Shown one piece after another: positions 1 through 6,611 of a DNA stretch of 8,545 nt. Numbering within the stretch: the stretch's first letter is position 1; every line of letters starts with the position of its first letter. The translations under genes and the position numbers were made by a program. A model generated the notes under the pieces. The model was not told the DNA's origin. It worked only from the letters and a program-made list of their open reading frames with translations, and did no database searches. Source of the stretch: an uncultured Campylobacter sp. (GTDB lineage: Bacteria; Campylobacterota; Campylobacteria; Campylobacterales; Campylobacteraceae); NCBI GenBank assembly GCA_937965895.1, contig CALCKS010000228.1, positions 1 to 8,545 on the forward strand. Direction: 5' to 3'.

Positions 1-54
1 TGAACTATATGTTCTATCTTCGGTCGAAAATTTCTTCGCAACATTTAAATTCAT
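1..54 (-). CDS. Possible 5' fragment of an unidentified gene, cut by the left edge
   Basis: The minus strand is open from an ATG at 54-52 to the window edge, giving 18 residues that begin MNLNVAKKFSTEDR. The same frame is open further upstream, to about position 108, and reads FKEKAKYLA just before the ATG. A TTG at 99-97 is another possible start. The peptide is lysine rich and looks like ordinary Campylobacter coding sequence. A purine run (AAAAGG on the minus strand, about 69-74) lies 14 bases before the ATG, which is too far for a good ribosome binding site. In C. jejuni I recall adk following aspS, but this peptide does not resemble the start of an adenylate kinase. It could equally be non-coding AT-rich DNA. 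Confidence 0.25.
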   Translation of the reverse strand, partial: MNLNVAKKFSTEDRTYSS

Positions 55-110
55 CGCAAGATACTTCGCCTTTTCTTTAAAATAAAAAATAAAATTCAAT
101 AAATTTTGTA

Positions 111-232
111 GTGGAAGTATCGCCAAGCTAGACTAGGCGGTTTTAAAATTTAAGCGTACGCTAGGCATGTAGCCTGCGGAGCGTAAAATTTTAAAACCAA
201 CGACGTATAGCGCGGCGAGACGACGCTTCTAC
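111..232. repeat. 122-bp imperfect inverted repeat (palindromic element) just downstream of aspS
   Basis: The two arms (about 111-151 and 186-232) are related along their whole length. The outer part pairs GTGGAAG (111-117) with CTTCTAC (226-232). The middle parts share TCGCC and GCTA words. The inner 13 bp, GGTTTTAAAATTT (139-151) against AAATTTTAAAACC (186-198), is perfect. Inside this, TACGCT (157-162) pairs with AGCGTA (180-185) and AGGC (163-166) with GCCT (172-175) around loop ATGTA. A 10-bp perfect palindrome, AGCGTACGCT, lies at 153-162, and the left arm can form its own small hairpin (121-124 with 136-139). The element starts two bases beyond the aspS stop codon. No T-run directly follows the stem on the minus strand, so it is not a textbook intrinsic terminator. 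It may be a dispersed palindromic or MITE-like repeat, or a structured 3' end of the aspS mRNA. Confidence 0.75.
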
Positions 233-234
233 AC

Positions 235-1986
235 TTATTTTTCTTTTTCTCGCAGCCTTAGCCCTAGCTCCCTCAACTGCTCCGCGCTAGCTTCGCTAGG
301 TGCCTTGGTTAACGGGCACTGGGCGCGCTGGGTTTTAGGGAAGGCGATGACGTCGCGGATCGAGCTGGTTTTATTTACTAGCATATTTAGCCTGTCAAAG
401 CCGATCGCGATACCGCCGTGCGGAGGCGCGCCGAAGCTTAATGCGTCGAGCAAGAAGCCAAATTTCTCGCGTTGCTCGGCTTCGTCGATACCAAGCAGTT
501 TAAATACCTTTTGCTGAACGTCGTTTTTATGGATCCTCACGCTACCGCCGCCAAGTTCATAGCCGTTAAGCACGACGTCGTGAGCTACCGAGAGGATGTC
601 CTCGAGATCGGGCTCGTCGATGTTTTTAGGCATGGTAAACGGATGGTGCATAGCTGAGTAGCTGCCGTCGTCATTTTGCTCAAACATCGGGAAGTCAAGC
701 ACCCATAAAAACTCCATTTTGTTTTGGTCGATGATGCCCATTTGCTCGGCGAGGAAAATCCTAAATCGTCCCATGTAGTCAAGTACGACTTTTTTCTTGC
801 CGGCGCCGAAAAATACGACGTCGCCGACTTTTAGCTCGCAGCGCTCTACGATCTCGTCGAGGTCGCTTTGCTCGAAAAATTTGCAAAGCGGTCCTTTTAG
901 CCCGTCCTCTTTCATCTGGAAGTAGCCAAGGCCTTGAGCGCCGAATTTGCGGACAAATTCCTCAAAACGGTTCATCTCGCGCTTGCTAAAGATGTTGTCG
1001 CCGTTTGGCACTTTTAGCGCTTTGACGCGATTTTTCTTAGGCTCACTCGCGATCTTGCTAAAGATTTCATTGCTAGAGCGCACGAAAATGTCGATAACGT
1101 CGATCATCTTTAGATCGTAGCGCAGATCGGGCTTATCGCTGCCGTAGCTCTCGGTGGCCTCTTTGTAGCTCATGCGGCGGAAAGGGATTTGTATATCGTA
1201 TCCGCAGGCGGCAAATACGTCTTTTAGCATATTTTCAGCCATATTTAGGATATCTTCTTGCTCGATGAAGCTCATCTCGATATCTATCTGTGTAAATTCC
1301 GGCTGTCTATCTGCGCGCAAGTCCTCGTCGCGGAAGCATTTTGCGATCTGGAAATATTTATCAAATCCGGAACACATCAAAAGCTGTTTAAAAAGCTGCG
1401 GGCTTTGCGGCAGGGCGTAAAACTGGCCCGGATATACGCGGCTAGGCACTAGATAGTCTCTGGCGCCCTCCGGCGTCGCGCGGGTTAAAATCGGCGTTTC
1501 AAACTCGATAAAGCCCATTTTATCTAGGCTGTTTCTAGCTGCGATCGCCGCTTTTGAGCGCATTTTAAAGATATTTTGAAGTTTTTCGTTTCTAAGGTCC
1601 AAAAATCTATATTTTAGTCTGATGTCCTCGTTTACGCTCTCGTCGCCGATGACGAAAGGTAGCGCCTCGCTCGGGTTTTCGACGATCACTTCGCTAGCGA
1701 TTACTTCGATCTCGCCCGTTTTTAGACGCGGATTTACCAGTCCTTCGCCGCGAGCGCGGACCTTGCCTTTGATCCTTAGGACGTACTCGTCGCGAACGTG
1801 CGACGCGGCCTCGTGAGAGCTCTTGCTATCTGCCGGATCGCAGACGATCTGGATCAGTCCCGTGCGATCGCGCAGGTCTAAAAATATAACGCCGCCGTGG
1901 TCGCGGTAGGTATTTACCCAGCCGCAAAGCGTAACTTCTTTGCCTATGTCGGCACTGCTTAAATCAGTGCAGTAATGGCTACGCAT
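235..1986 (-). CDS. aspS: Aspartyl-tRNA synthetase (probably non-discriminating AspRS)
   Basis: This class IIb synthetase, 583 residues, charges tRNA(Asp) with aspartate in the cytosol. An N-terminal OB-fold anticodon-binding domain (about residues 1-105, with [18 protein letters not shown] at 23-40) is followed by the bacterial-type catalytic core. Class II motif 1 is near [10 protein letters not shown] (158-167). Motif 2 is at 217-240, with the conserved FRDED and [10 protein letters not shown]. The GAD-type insertion spans roughly 290-430. Motif 3 is [10 protein letters not shown] (524-533). The start was set at ATG 1986-1984 because AAGGAG (1992-1997) lies 5 bases upstream; an in-frame ATG 33 bases further up falls inside the -10 box and cannot be used from that promoter. 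Campylobacterota are known to lack AsnRS, so this enzyme probably also makes Asp-tRNA(Asn) for GatCAB. Leucines 83 and 88 in the anticodon domain fit that idea. The gene diverges from nadK. Confidence 0.97.
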   Translation of the reverse strand: MRSHYCTDLSSADIGKEVTLCGWVNTYRDHGGVIFLDLRDRTGLIQIVCDPADSKSSHEAASHVRDEYVLRIKGKVRARGEGLVNPRLKTGEIEVIASEVIVENPSEALPFVIGDESVNEDIRLKYRFLDLRNEKLQNIFKMRSKAAIAARNSLDKMGFIEFETPILTRATPEGARDYLVPSRVYPGQFYALPQSPQLFKQLLMCSGFDKYFQIAKCFRDEDLRADRQPEFTQIDIEMSFIEQEDILNMAENMLKDVFAACGYDIQIPFRRMSYKEATESYGSDKPDLRYDLKMIDVIDIFVRSSNEIFSKIASEPKKNRVKALKVPNGDNIFSKREMNRFEEFVRKFGAQGLGYFQMKEDGLKGPLCKFFEQSDLDEIVERCELKVGDVVFFGAGKKKVVLDYMGRFRIFLAEQMGIIDQNKMEFLWVLDFPMFEQNDDGSYSAMHHPFTMPKNIDEPDLEDILSVAHDVVLNGYELGGGSVRIHKNDVQQKVFKLLGIDEAEQREKFGFLLDALSFGAPPHGGIAIGFDRLNMLVNKTSSIRDVIAFPKTQRAQCPLTKAPSEASAEQLRELGLRLREKEK

Positions 1987-1991
1987 TTTCA

Positions 1992-1997
1992 CTCCTT
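1992..1997 (-). promoter_or_regulatory. Ribosome binding site that fixes the aspS start
   Basis: The minus strand reads AAGGAG followed by five bases (TGAAA) and then ATG CGT. This is the only good Shine-Dalgarno match near the 5' end of aspS. It places the start at the MRSHYC methionine rather than at the upstream MGALKT methionine. Confidence 0.9.
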
Positions 1998-2017
1998 TTG
2001 CTGTTTTTAACGCGCCC

Positions 2018-2023
2018 ATTATA
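2018..2023 (-). promoter_or_regulatory. -10 box of the aspS promoter
   Basis: The minus strand reads CTAGTATAATGGGCG, a perfect TATAAT at 2023-2018. No convincing -35 box is present, which is normal for sigma-70 promoters in Campylobacter. Transcription would start around 2010-2012, giving a leader of about 25 bases before the ATG at 1986. The leader contains the AAGGAG ribosome binding site. Confidence 0.75.
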
Positions 2024-2061
2024 CTAGAAATTTGCTTGCTCCCAGCTTTTTTAAAACAAAA

Positions 2062-2072
2062 TGTGATAAAAT
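2062..2072 (+). promoter_or_regulatory. Extended -10 promoter of nadK
   Basis: The plus strand reads TGTGATAAAAT, which matches the Campylobacter-type -10 (GATAAAAT at 2065-2072) with an upstream TG. A T-rich stretch (CTTTTTT, about 2046-2052) lies upstream in place of a -35 box. Six to eight bases downstream of the -10 is position 2078-2080, where the nadK ATG begins, so the transcript would have almost no leader. Confidence 0.65.
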
Positions 2073-2079
2073 CCGTTCT

Positions 2080-2973
2080 ATGAAAAAAGAGAATTTTTTA
2101 CTTCCGGCTAAGGTAAAAAAAGTCGGCCTAGTCGCAAAAATCAATGCAAATTTAGTTAAAAACGCGCGAACCTTGCGCGAGATTTTAGCTAGGTACGGCG
2201 TTCAAATTTTGTTTGAAAACGCGCTCGCTAAACATTTAAATTTAAAAGAGGGCTCGAATTTGCAAGGATTTGAGGTACGCGAGCTGGCTACGGAGTGCGA
2301 TTTTTTGATTTCGCTAGGAGGCGACGGCACGATCATCTCGCTTTGCAGAAACGCGGCCGAGATTTCGCCCTTCGTGCTTGGCATACACGCGGGTAGGCTA
2401 GGGTTTTTAACAGATATCACGATGAATGAATGCGAGAAATTTTTCGCCGAGTTTTTCGAGGGCAAATTTGAGGTCGAGACTCCTTTTATGCTTGATGTTT
2501 TTTTGCACAAAAAAAGCGGCGAAATTTTACGCAAAATCGCATTTAACGACGCGGTGATCGTGGGCGAAAAGGTAGGCTCCATGACGCACGTGGAGGCCTT
2601 TTGGAACGAAAAATATTTTAACGCGTATTTTGGCGACGGCGTCATCGTCTCTACGCCCGTTGGATCAACCGGATATAACATGAGCGCGGGCGGGGCGATA
2701 ACCTACCCTTTGAGCGAGGTGTTTTTGGTTACGCCCGTTTGCTCGCACTCGCTCACGCAGCGCCCAGTCGTGCTTCCGCGCGGATTTGAGATCAAATTTA
2801 AAACCGCAAGCGCGGCGGTGCTGGTTATCGACGGACAGGAGCGGTACAAAATGGGCGAGCTTGAGAGCGTGAGCATGACGCTAAGCGCCAGCACGGCGCG
2901 GCTAATCCGCCACGTCGGGAGAGATTATTTTCAAATTTTAAAAGAAAAGCTGCATTGGGGTTATAATGATTGA
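2080..2973 (+). CDS. nadK: NAD kinase (ATP- or polyphosphate-dependent)
   Basis: This cytosolic enzyme, 297 residues, phosphorylates NAD at the adenosine-ribose 2' hydroxyl to make NADP. The family signature GGDGT is at 80-84, followed by LCRNA and the [13 protein letters not shown] segment (100-112). The NAD-contacting ND pair is at 156-157. The glycine-rich [10 protein letters not shown] motif is at 191-200, followed by CSHSLTQRP (221-229) and a DGQ turn (251-253). The start at 2080 (MKKENF) was preferred over an in-frame ATG at 2032, because that ATG lies upstream of the nadK -10 box and would overlap the opposing aspS promoter. No Shine-Dalgarno sequence precedes ATG 2080. The last 8 bases overlap recN (2966-2973), implying translational coupling. 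Confidence 0.95.
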   Translation: MKKENFLLPAKVKKVGLVAKINANLVKNARTLREILARYGVQILFENALAKHLNLKEGSNLQGFEVRELATECDFLISLGGDGTIISLCRNAAEISPFVLGIHAGRLGFLTDITMNECEKFFAEFFEGKFEVETPFMLDVFLHKKSGEILRKIAFNDAVIVGEKVGSMTHVEAFWNEKYFNAYFGDGVIVSTPVGSTGYNMSAGGAITYPLSEVFLVTPVCSHSLTQRPVVLPRGFEIKFKTASAAVLVIDGQERYKMGELESVSMTLSASTARLIRHVGRDYFQILKEKLHWGYND

Positions 2974-4489
2974 GCGGATTTTGATAAAGCAAAATTTGAG
3001 TTTTGAAAACGTCGAGTTAAATTTCGGGCGCGGACTTAGCGTCTTTACGGGCGTGAGCGGTGCTGGCAAATCAGTCCTGATGGGCTCGATAATGGCTGTT
3101 TTAGGGCTAAAAGATAGCGAAGCAAAGCTCATCGAGGCCGACGTCTCGCATAAATTTGACCTTGAGGAATTTGGCCTTGAGAGCGAGGAGATAAATACTT
3201 TTAAGCTATTTCGCGACAAAACGACGCGCTACTTTATAAACTCGCAAGCCGTTTCTAAAAAAAATCTAGCCAGCATCGCCAAAGAGCATGTAAAATACCT
3301 ATCCGCAAAGGAAATAAACGAATTTGAAAACGAGAGATTTTTAAATTTGCTAGATGCTTTGCAAGCGAAAAAAGACGCTAAATTTAACGAAATTTTGAGC
3401 GAATTTAGGCTCAAATTTGACGAATTTAGCCAAATTTCGCGCGAGCTGAAAAAAATAATCGACGAAGAAAAAAGAGTGGAGGAGCTAAAAGAATTTGCCT
3501 CCTTTGAAATCAATAAAATAGAAAGCGTGAGCCCGAAAATCGGCGAATTTGACGAGCTGATGGAGTTAAAAAAGCGTCTAAGCAAAAAGGATAAAATTTT
3601 AGAAGCGTGGAATAGGGCGGAGCAAATTTTTAATTTCGAGCAATCCGTAGTAGACGCGCTAAACATCAGCGACGTCGATAGCGGCTTTTTTGAAGAGGCG
3701 ATGAACGAGCTGCGAATAGCGCGCGAAAATTTAAACATGGACGAGCTAGAAGACGTGGATATCGAGGGCGTGCTAGACCGCATTGAGGCGATAAACTCAC
3801 TCGTGCGTCGCTACGGCGGCGAGGAGGAGGCTTTGCAGACGCTAAAAACGCGCAAAGCCGAGCTTGCCAGATACGAAAATATAAGCTTTGAAAAGAGCGA
3901 GCTGGAGCGTAAATTTAAACAAAACGAAACCGCGGTAAACGCGCTGGCCGATAAAATCAGCCAAGCTCGCGCGGCAAATTTAAAAGAGCTTGAGTCGCTC
4001 ATAAATTCGTTTCTAAAAGAGCTTTATATGAGCGAGATTTCATTAAAGATAAATAGCAAAACCTTAGACGCCACCGGCAGGGACGAGGTAAATTTGAGCC
4101 TAAACGAGACGGCGCTAAAAAATCTAAGCTCGGGCGAGCTAAACCGCTTAAGACTAGCTTTTATCGCGAGCGAAAGCAAGATCACCGGAGGCGGCGAGGG
4201 CGTCATAATCCTAGATGAAATAGACGCGAATCTAAGCGGAAAAGAGGCGATGAGTATCGCAAACGTGCTGCTAAATTTGGCCGAATTTTATCAAATTTTT
4301 GCTATCTCGCATCAGCCGCAGCTAAGCTCTAAGGCCGATTCGCATTTTCTAGTAGAAAAACGCGGCGAAACTTCGATCGTAAGGGAGCTAAAAGGCGATG
4401 AGCGCGTAAGCGAGCTGGCCCGTATGATAAGCGGTGAACGCATCACCGAGGAGGCGATAAATTTTGCTCGCCAGCTTTTGGTTGTTTAA
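2966..4489 (+). CDS. recN: RecN-type DNA repair ATPase (SMC-like)
   Basis: RecN is an SMC-family ATPase that helps hold and process DNA ends in double-strand-break repair by homologous recombination. The 507-residue protein has an N-terminal Walker A, GVSGAGKS (29-36). A long charged helical region (about 135-345), rich in Glu, Lys and Leu with few prolines, should form the antiparallel coiled coil. The C-terminal head carries the ABC signature [12 protein letters not shown] (387-398), Walker B VIILDEID (413-420) followed by ANLSG, and the switch histidine in [11 protein letters not shown] (449-458). E. coli RecN is about 550 residues; the shorter length here matches my recollection of the C. 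jejuni protein, with a reduced coiled coil. The start overlaps the nadK stop by 8 bases, with GGGG (2957-2960) as a weak ribosome binding site. Confidence 0.92.
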   Translation: MIERILIKQNLSFENVELNFGRGLSVFTGVSGAGKSVLMGSIMAVLGLKDSEAKLIEADVSHKFDLEEFGLESEEINTFKLFRDKTTRYFINSQAVSKKNLASIAKEHVKYLSAKEINEFENERFLNLLDALQAKKDAKFNEILSEFRLKFDEFSQISRELKKIIDEEKRVEELKEFASFEINKIESVSPKIGEFDELMELKKRLSKKDKILEAWNRAEQIFNFEQSVVDALNISDVDSGFFEEAMNELRIARENLNMDELEDVDIEGVLDRIEAINSLVRRYGGEEEALQTLKTRKAELARYENISFEKSELERKFKQNETAVNALADKISQARAANLKELESLINSFLKELYMSEISLKINSKTLDATGRDEVNLSLNETALKNLSSGELNRLRLAFIASESKITGGGEGVIILDEIDANLSGKEAMSIANVLLNLAEFYQIFAISHQPQLSSKADSHFLVEKRGETSIVRELKGDERVSELARMISGERITEEAINFARQLLVV

Positions 4490-4508
4490 GTTTGGCTTAA
4501 AATTTAGG

Positions 4509-4535
4509 TTGAAAAAAGAAAAGTAATGGTATATT
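4509..4535 (+). promoter_or_regulatory. Promoter of the cbrR-tatD-mltD-rlpA unit
   Basis: The 71-bp gap after recN contains TGGTATATT (4527-4535), an extended -10 (TG, one base, TATATT). A TTGAAA lies at 4509-4514, but the 15-bp spacing is short, so it may not act as a -35 box. The predicted start near 4542 would give a leader of about 19 bases. No hairpin followed by a T-run is visible after recN, so some read-through from nadK-recN is possible. Confidence 0.6.
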
Positions 4536-4560
4536 CTCGAAAATTTTTAGATGGGTATTT

Positions 4561-5814
4561 ATGGAAAAAAGTAAAATTTTGATAGTAGAAGATAACAAAG
4601 CCTTAGCAAAGCTAATCGCTAAAAAGATGGAAGATAATACCGAAATGCAAGTGGACATCGCTCACAGCTTAGCCGAAGCTCAGGCGTTTCTTACGAAGGC
4701 TAAGGATTATTTTATAACTTTGCTCGATTTAAATTTACCCGATGCTCCAAATGGCGAAGTGGTCGATTTCGTAGCGTCTAAGGGCTTACCGATTATAGTT
4801 TTAACGGGTAGTATGGACGATAAGACTAGAGAAACTTTTATGGACAAGGACATCGTGGACTACGTCTATAAGGGAAATATGAGTGACGTAAATTATATAT
4901 TTCATATGATAGATAGGCTAAAAAACAACAAGCAGTATAAGGTCATGGTAGTAGAAGACGTAATGCAGACTAGAAATGACGTAAAAAAAATATTGCAAAA
5001 TTTACAGTTTCAAGTATTTACGGCGGCTCACGGTGAAGAGGCGATGAATTATTTTGCCGATAATCCCGATATAAAACTCGTGGTTTGCGATTACAGCATG
5101 CCGGTAAAAGACGGTTTGGCAGTTTTAAAAGAGCTAAGGGAACAAAAAGATAAAAACGAACTAGGCGTTATAATGATGACTAGCGCAAACGAAAACGTTA
5201 GCGGTGCGGTATTTTTAAAAAACGGAGCTAATGATTTTATCGCTAAGCCGTTTTTAAAAGAAGAGCTTATTTGCCGCGTAAATAATACTATAGAAAATAT
5301 GGAAAATATCAATAAAATCGCAAATTTCGCCAATAAAGATTTTCTAACAGGATTATTTAATAGAAGGTATTTTTACGACGGTATGCAAGAATATTTAGCT
5401 AGTTTGGAAGAAAATCCTATGCCTTACGCCGTAGCTGTGATCGACGTAGACGGGCTTAAAAATATCAACGATAAATACGGACAAGATAGCGGCGATAAAA
5501 TTTTGAAACTACTGGCTAAAAAATTAATTGACGACACCAAAAGTAGCGATATAGCGGCCAGATTCGGCGGCGGAGAATTTTGCGTTTTATTAAAAAACGT
5601 ATCGCAAGAAGACGCGGTTAAATTTTTCGTCGGATTAAGAGCTGCAATAGCAGCCAATCCGATAAATATTAAAAACGAACCGGTTAAAATTTTGGTCTCC
5701 ATAGGCGTTACTTTCGGTAAAAGCGATTATAACGTCGACGAGATTTTGGAGCTTGCTGACGAGGCTCTTTATAGAGCTAAGCAAAACGGTCGAAATAGGG
5801 TAGAAATAGCCTGA
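4561..5814 (+). CDS. cbrR: Two-receiver response regulator with a degenerate GGDEF domain (CbrR-like)
   Basis: This 417-residue cytosolic regulator has two receiver domains and a C-terminal GGDEF fold. Receiver 1 (about 4-120) has acidic E10/D11, phospho-acceptor D56 (LLDLNLP), T82 and K104. Receiver 2 (about 126-245) has E132/D133, D177 (VVCDYSMP), T207 and K229 in AKPF. The GGDEF domain (about 255-417) starts at KDFLTGLFNRR and keeps D295, N303, D304 and D312 (IDVDGLKNINDKYGQDSGD). Its signature, however, reads GGGEF (336-340), the inhibitory site reads KSSD (327-330) instead of RxxD, and the usual H of GHxxGD is Q308. The architecture and position match C. jejuni CbrR, described as a regulator of deoxycholate (bile) resistance. 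Catalytic activity is doubtful. No obvious output DNA-binding domain is present. A weak ATGGG element precedes the start, and the stop overlaps the tatD start by one base. Confidence 0.85.
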   Translation: MEKSKILIVEDNKALAKLIAKKMEDNTEMQVDIAHSLAEAQAFLTKAKDYFITLLDLNLPDAPNGEVVDFVASKGLPIIVLTGSMDDKTRETFMDKDIVDYVYKGNMSDVNYIFHMIDRLKNNKQYKVMVVEDVMQTRNDVKKILQNLQFQVFTAAHGEEAMNYFADNPDIKLVVCDYSMPVKDGLAVLKELREQKDKNELGVIMMTSANENVSGAVFLKNGANDFIAKPFLKEELICRVNNTIENMENINKIANFANKDFLTGLFNRRYFYDGMQEYLASLEENPMPYAVAVIDVDGLKNINDKYGQDSGDKILKLLAKKLIDDTKSSDIAARFGGGEFCVLLKNVSQEDAVKFFVGLRAAIAANPINIKNEPVKILVSIGVTFGKSDYNVDEILELADEALYRAKQNGRNRVEIA

Positions 5815-6599
5815 TGATAATAGACACTCACTGTCATTTGGACGATGAAAGCTTTGATAACGATCTGGTAAAAGTTATCGCAAATGCCCGAGAAAACGGC
5901 GTTGACGGAGTGCTAATACCGGGTGCTGATATTAATGATTTACCAAAAGCGGCTAAAATAACCCGCGAATTTGAAAATGTATTTTTTGCCGTCGGAGTTC
6001 ATCCGTATGAGAAAGCGGGATTTGACGAAGAGGCGCTGCGTAAATTTGCGCGAGACGAAAAGTGTATAGCCGTGGGTGAGTGTGGGCTTGATTATTTCCG
6101 CTTGCCCAAGGATGAGAACGAAAAAGAAGCGGAAAAAGCCGAACAAAAGCGCGTATTTAGAGCACAGCTTGATATGTCCGTAGAGTTAAATTTGCCCGTT
6201 ATTTTGCATATTAGAGATGCAAACGAAGATAGTTTTAATATCTTAAAAGAGTATGCAAGTAAGTTAGTCGGAGCGGTTTTGCACTGTTATAATGCTTCGC
6301 CATTGCTTTTAGAACTTGCTAAATTGGGCAAATTTTACTTTGGTATCGGCGGAGTTTTGACATTTAAGAACGCAAGGAATTTGGTTCAAATTTTGCCCCA
6401 AATTCCGCGAGATAGGCTACTACTTGAAACAGATGCGCCGTATCTAACGCCTGAGCCTTTTAGGGGGCGCAGAAACGAGCCTGCATTTACGCGATTAGTT
6501 GCGACGAAGATGGCTGAGATTTTAAATTTAAAAGAAGAAGAGGTAATGGAAATAACAACAAAAAATGCAAAGAAAATCTTTACGAAATTTAACACGTAA
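5814..6599 (+). CDS. tatD: TatD-family metal-dependent DNase/hydrolase
   Basis: This 261-residue amidohydrolase-fold (TIM-barrel) protein belongs to a family of cytosolic 3'-5' exonucleases linked to DNA repair and oxidative-damage tolerance. The metal ligands are visible in order: HCH at residues 6-8 (DTHCHLD), E89 in GECGLD, H132 in LHIRD, H157 in LHCYN and D207 in LLETDAPYL. FAVGVHPYE (58-66) and the C-terminal RGRRNEP segment (217-223) are also typical. A highly charged stretch after GLDYF (about 97-113) is longer than in E. coli TatD and is usual, as I recall, for Campylobacterota members. TGATG (5812-5816) joins its start to the cbrR stop, so it is probably translated by coupling. All expected catalytic residues are present. 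Confidence 0.94.
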   Translation: MIIDTHCHLDDESFDNDLVKVIANARENGVDGVLIPGADINDLPKAAKITREFENVFFAVGVHPYEKAGFDEEALRKFARDEKCIAVGECGLDYFRLPKDENEKEAEKAEQKRVFRAQLDMSVELNLPVILHIRDANEDSFNILKEYASKLVGAVLHCYNASPLLLELAKLGKFYFGIGGVLTFKNARNLVQILPQIPRDRLLLETDAPYLTPEPFRGRRNEPAFTRLVATKMAEILNLKEEEVMEITTKNAKKIFTKFNT

Positions 6600-6601
6600 T
6601 C

Positions 6602-6607
6602 AAGGAG
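6602..6607 (+). promoter_or_regulatory. Strong ribosome binding site of mltD
   Basis: AAGGAG lies 4 bases before ATG 6612, in the 12-bp gap after tatD. It is the best Shine-Dalgarno match in the plus-strand genes of this window and suggests mltD is translated independently of tatD. Confidence 0.85.
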
Positions 6608-6611
6608 AAAA

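Noticed and set aside
139..198. Canonical rho-independent terminator for aspS
   Set aside because: The stem is strong, but on the minus strand it is followed by GCCTAGTC rather than a T-run; the T-rich stretch comes only some 35 bases later. It is kept as an inverted repeat of unknown role.
2202..2681. 159-codon minus-strand open frame inside nadK
   Set aside because: It lies fully within nadK, whose NAD kinase motifs are intact. The antisense product has no recognisable motif.
3229..3783. 184-codon minus-strand open frame inside recN
   Set aside because: It is Ser/Phe-rich low-complexity sequence produced by reading the Glu/Lys-rich coiled-coil codons of recN backwards. It has no ribosome binding site and no family motif.
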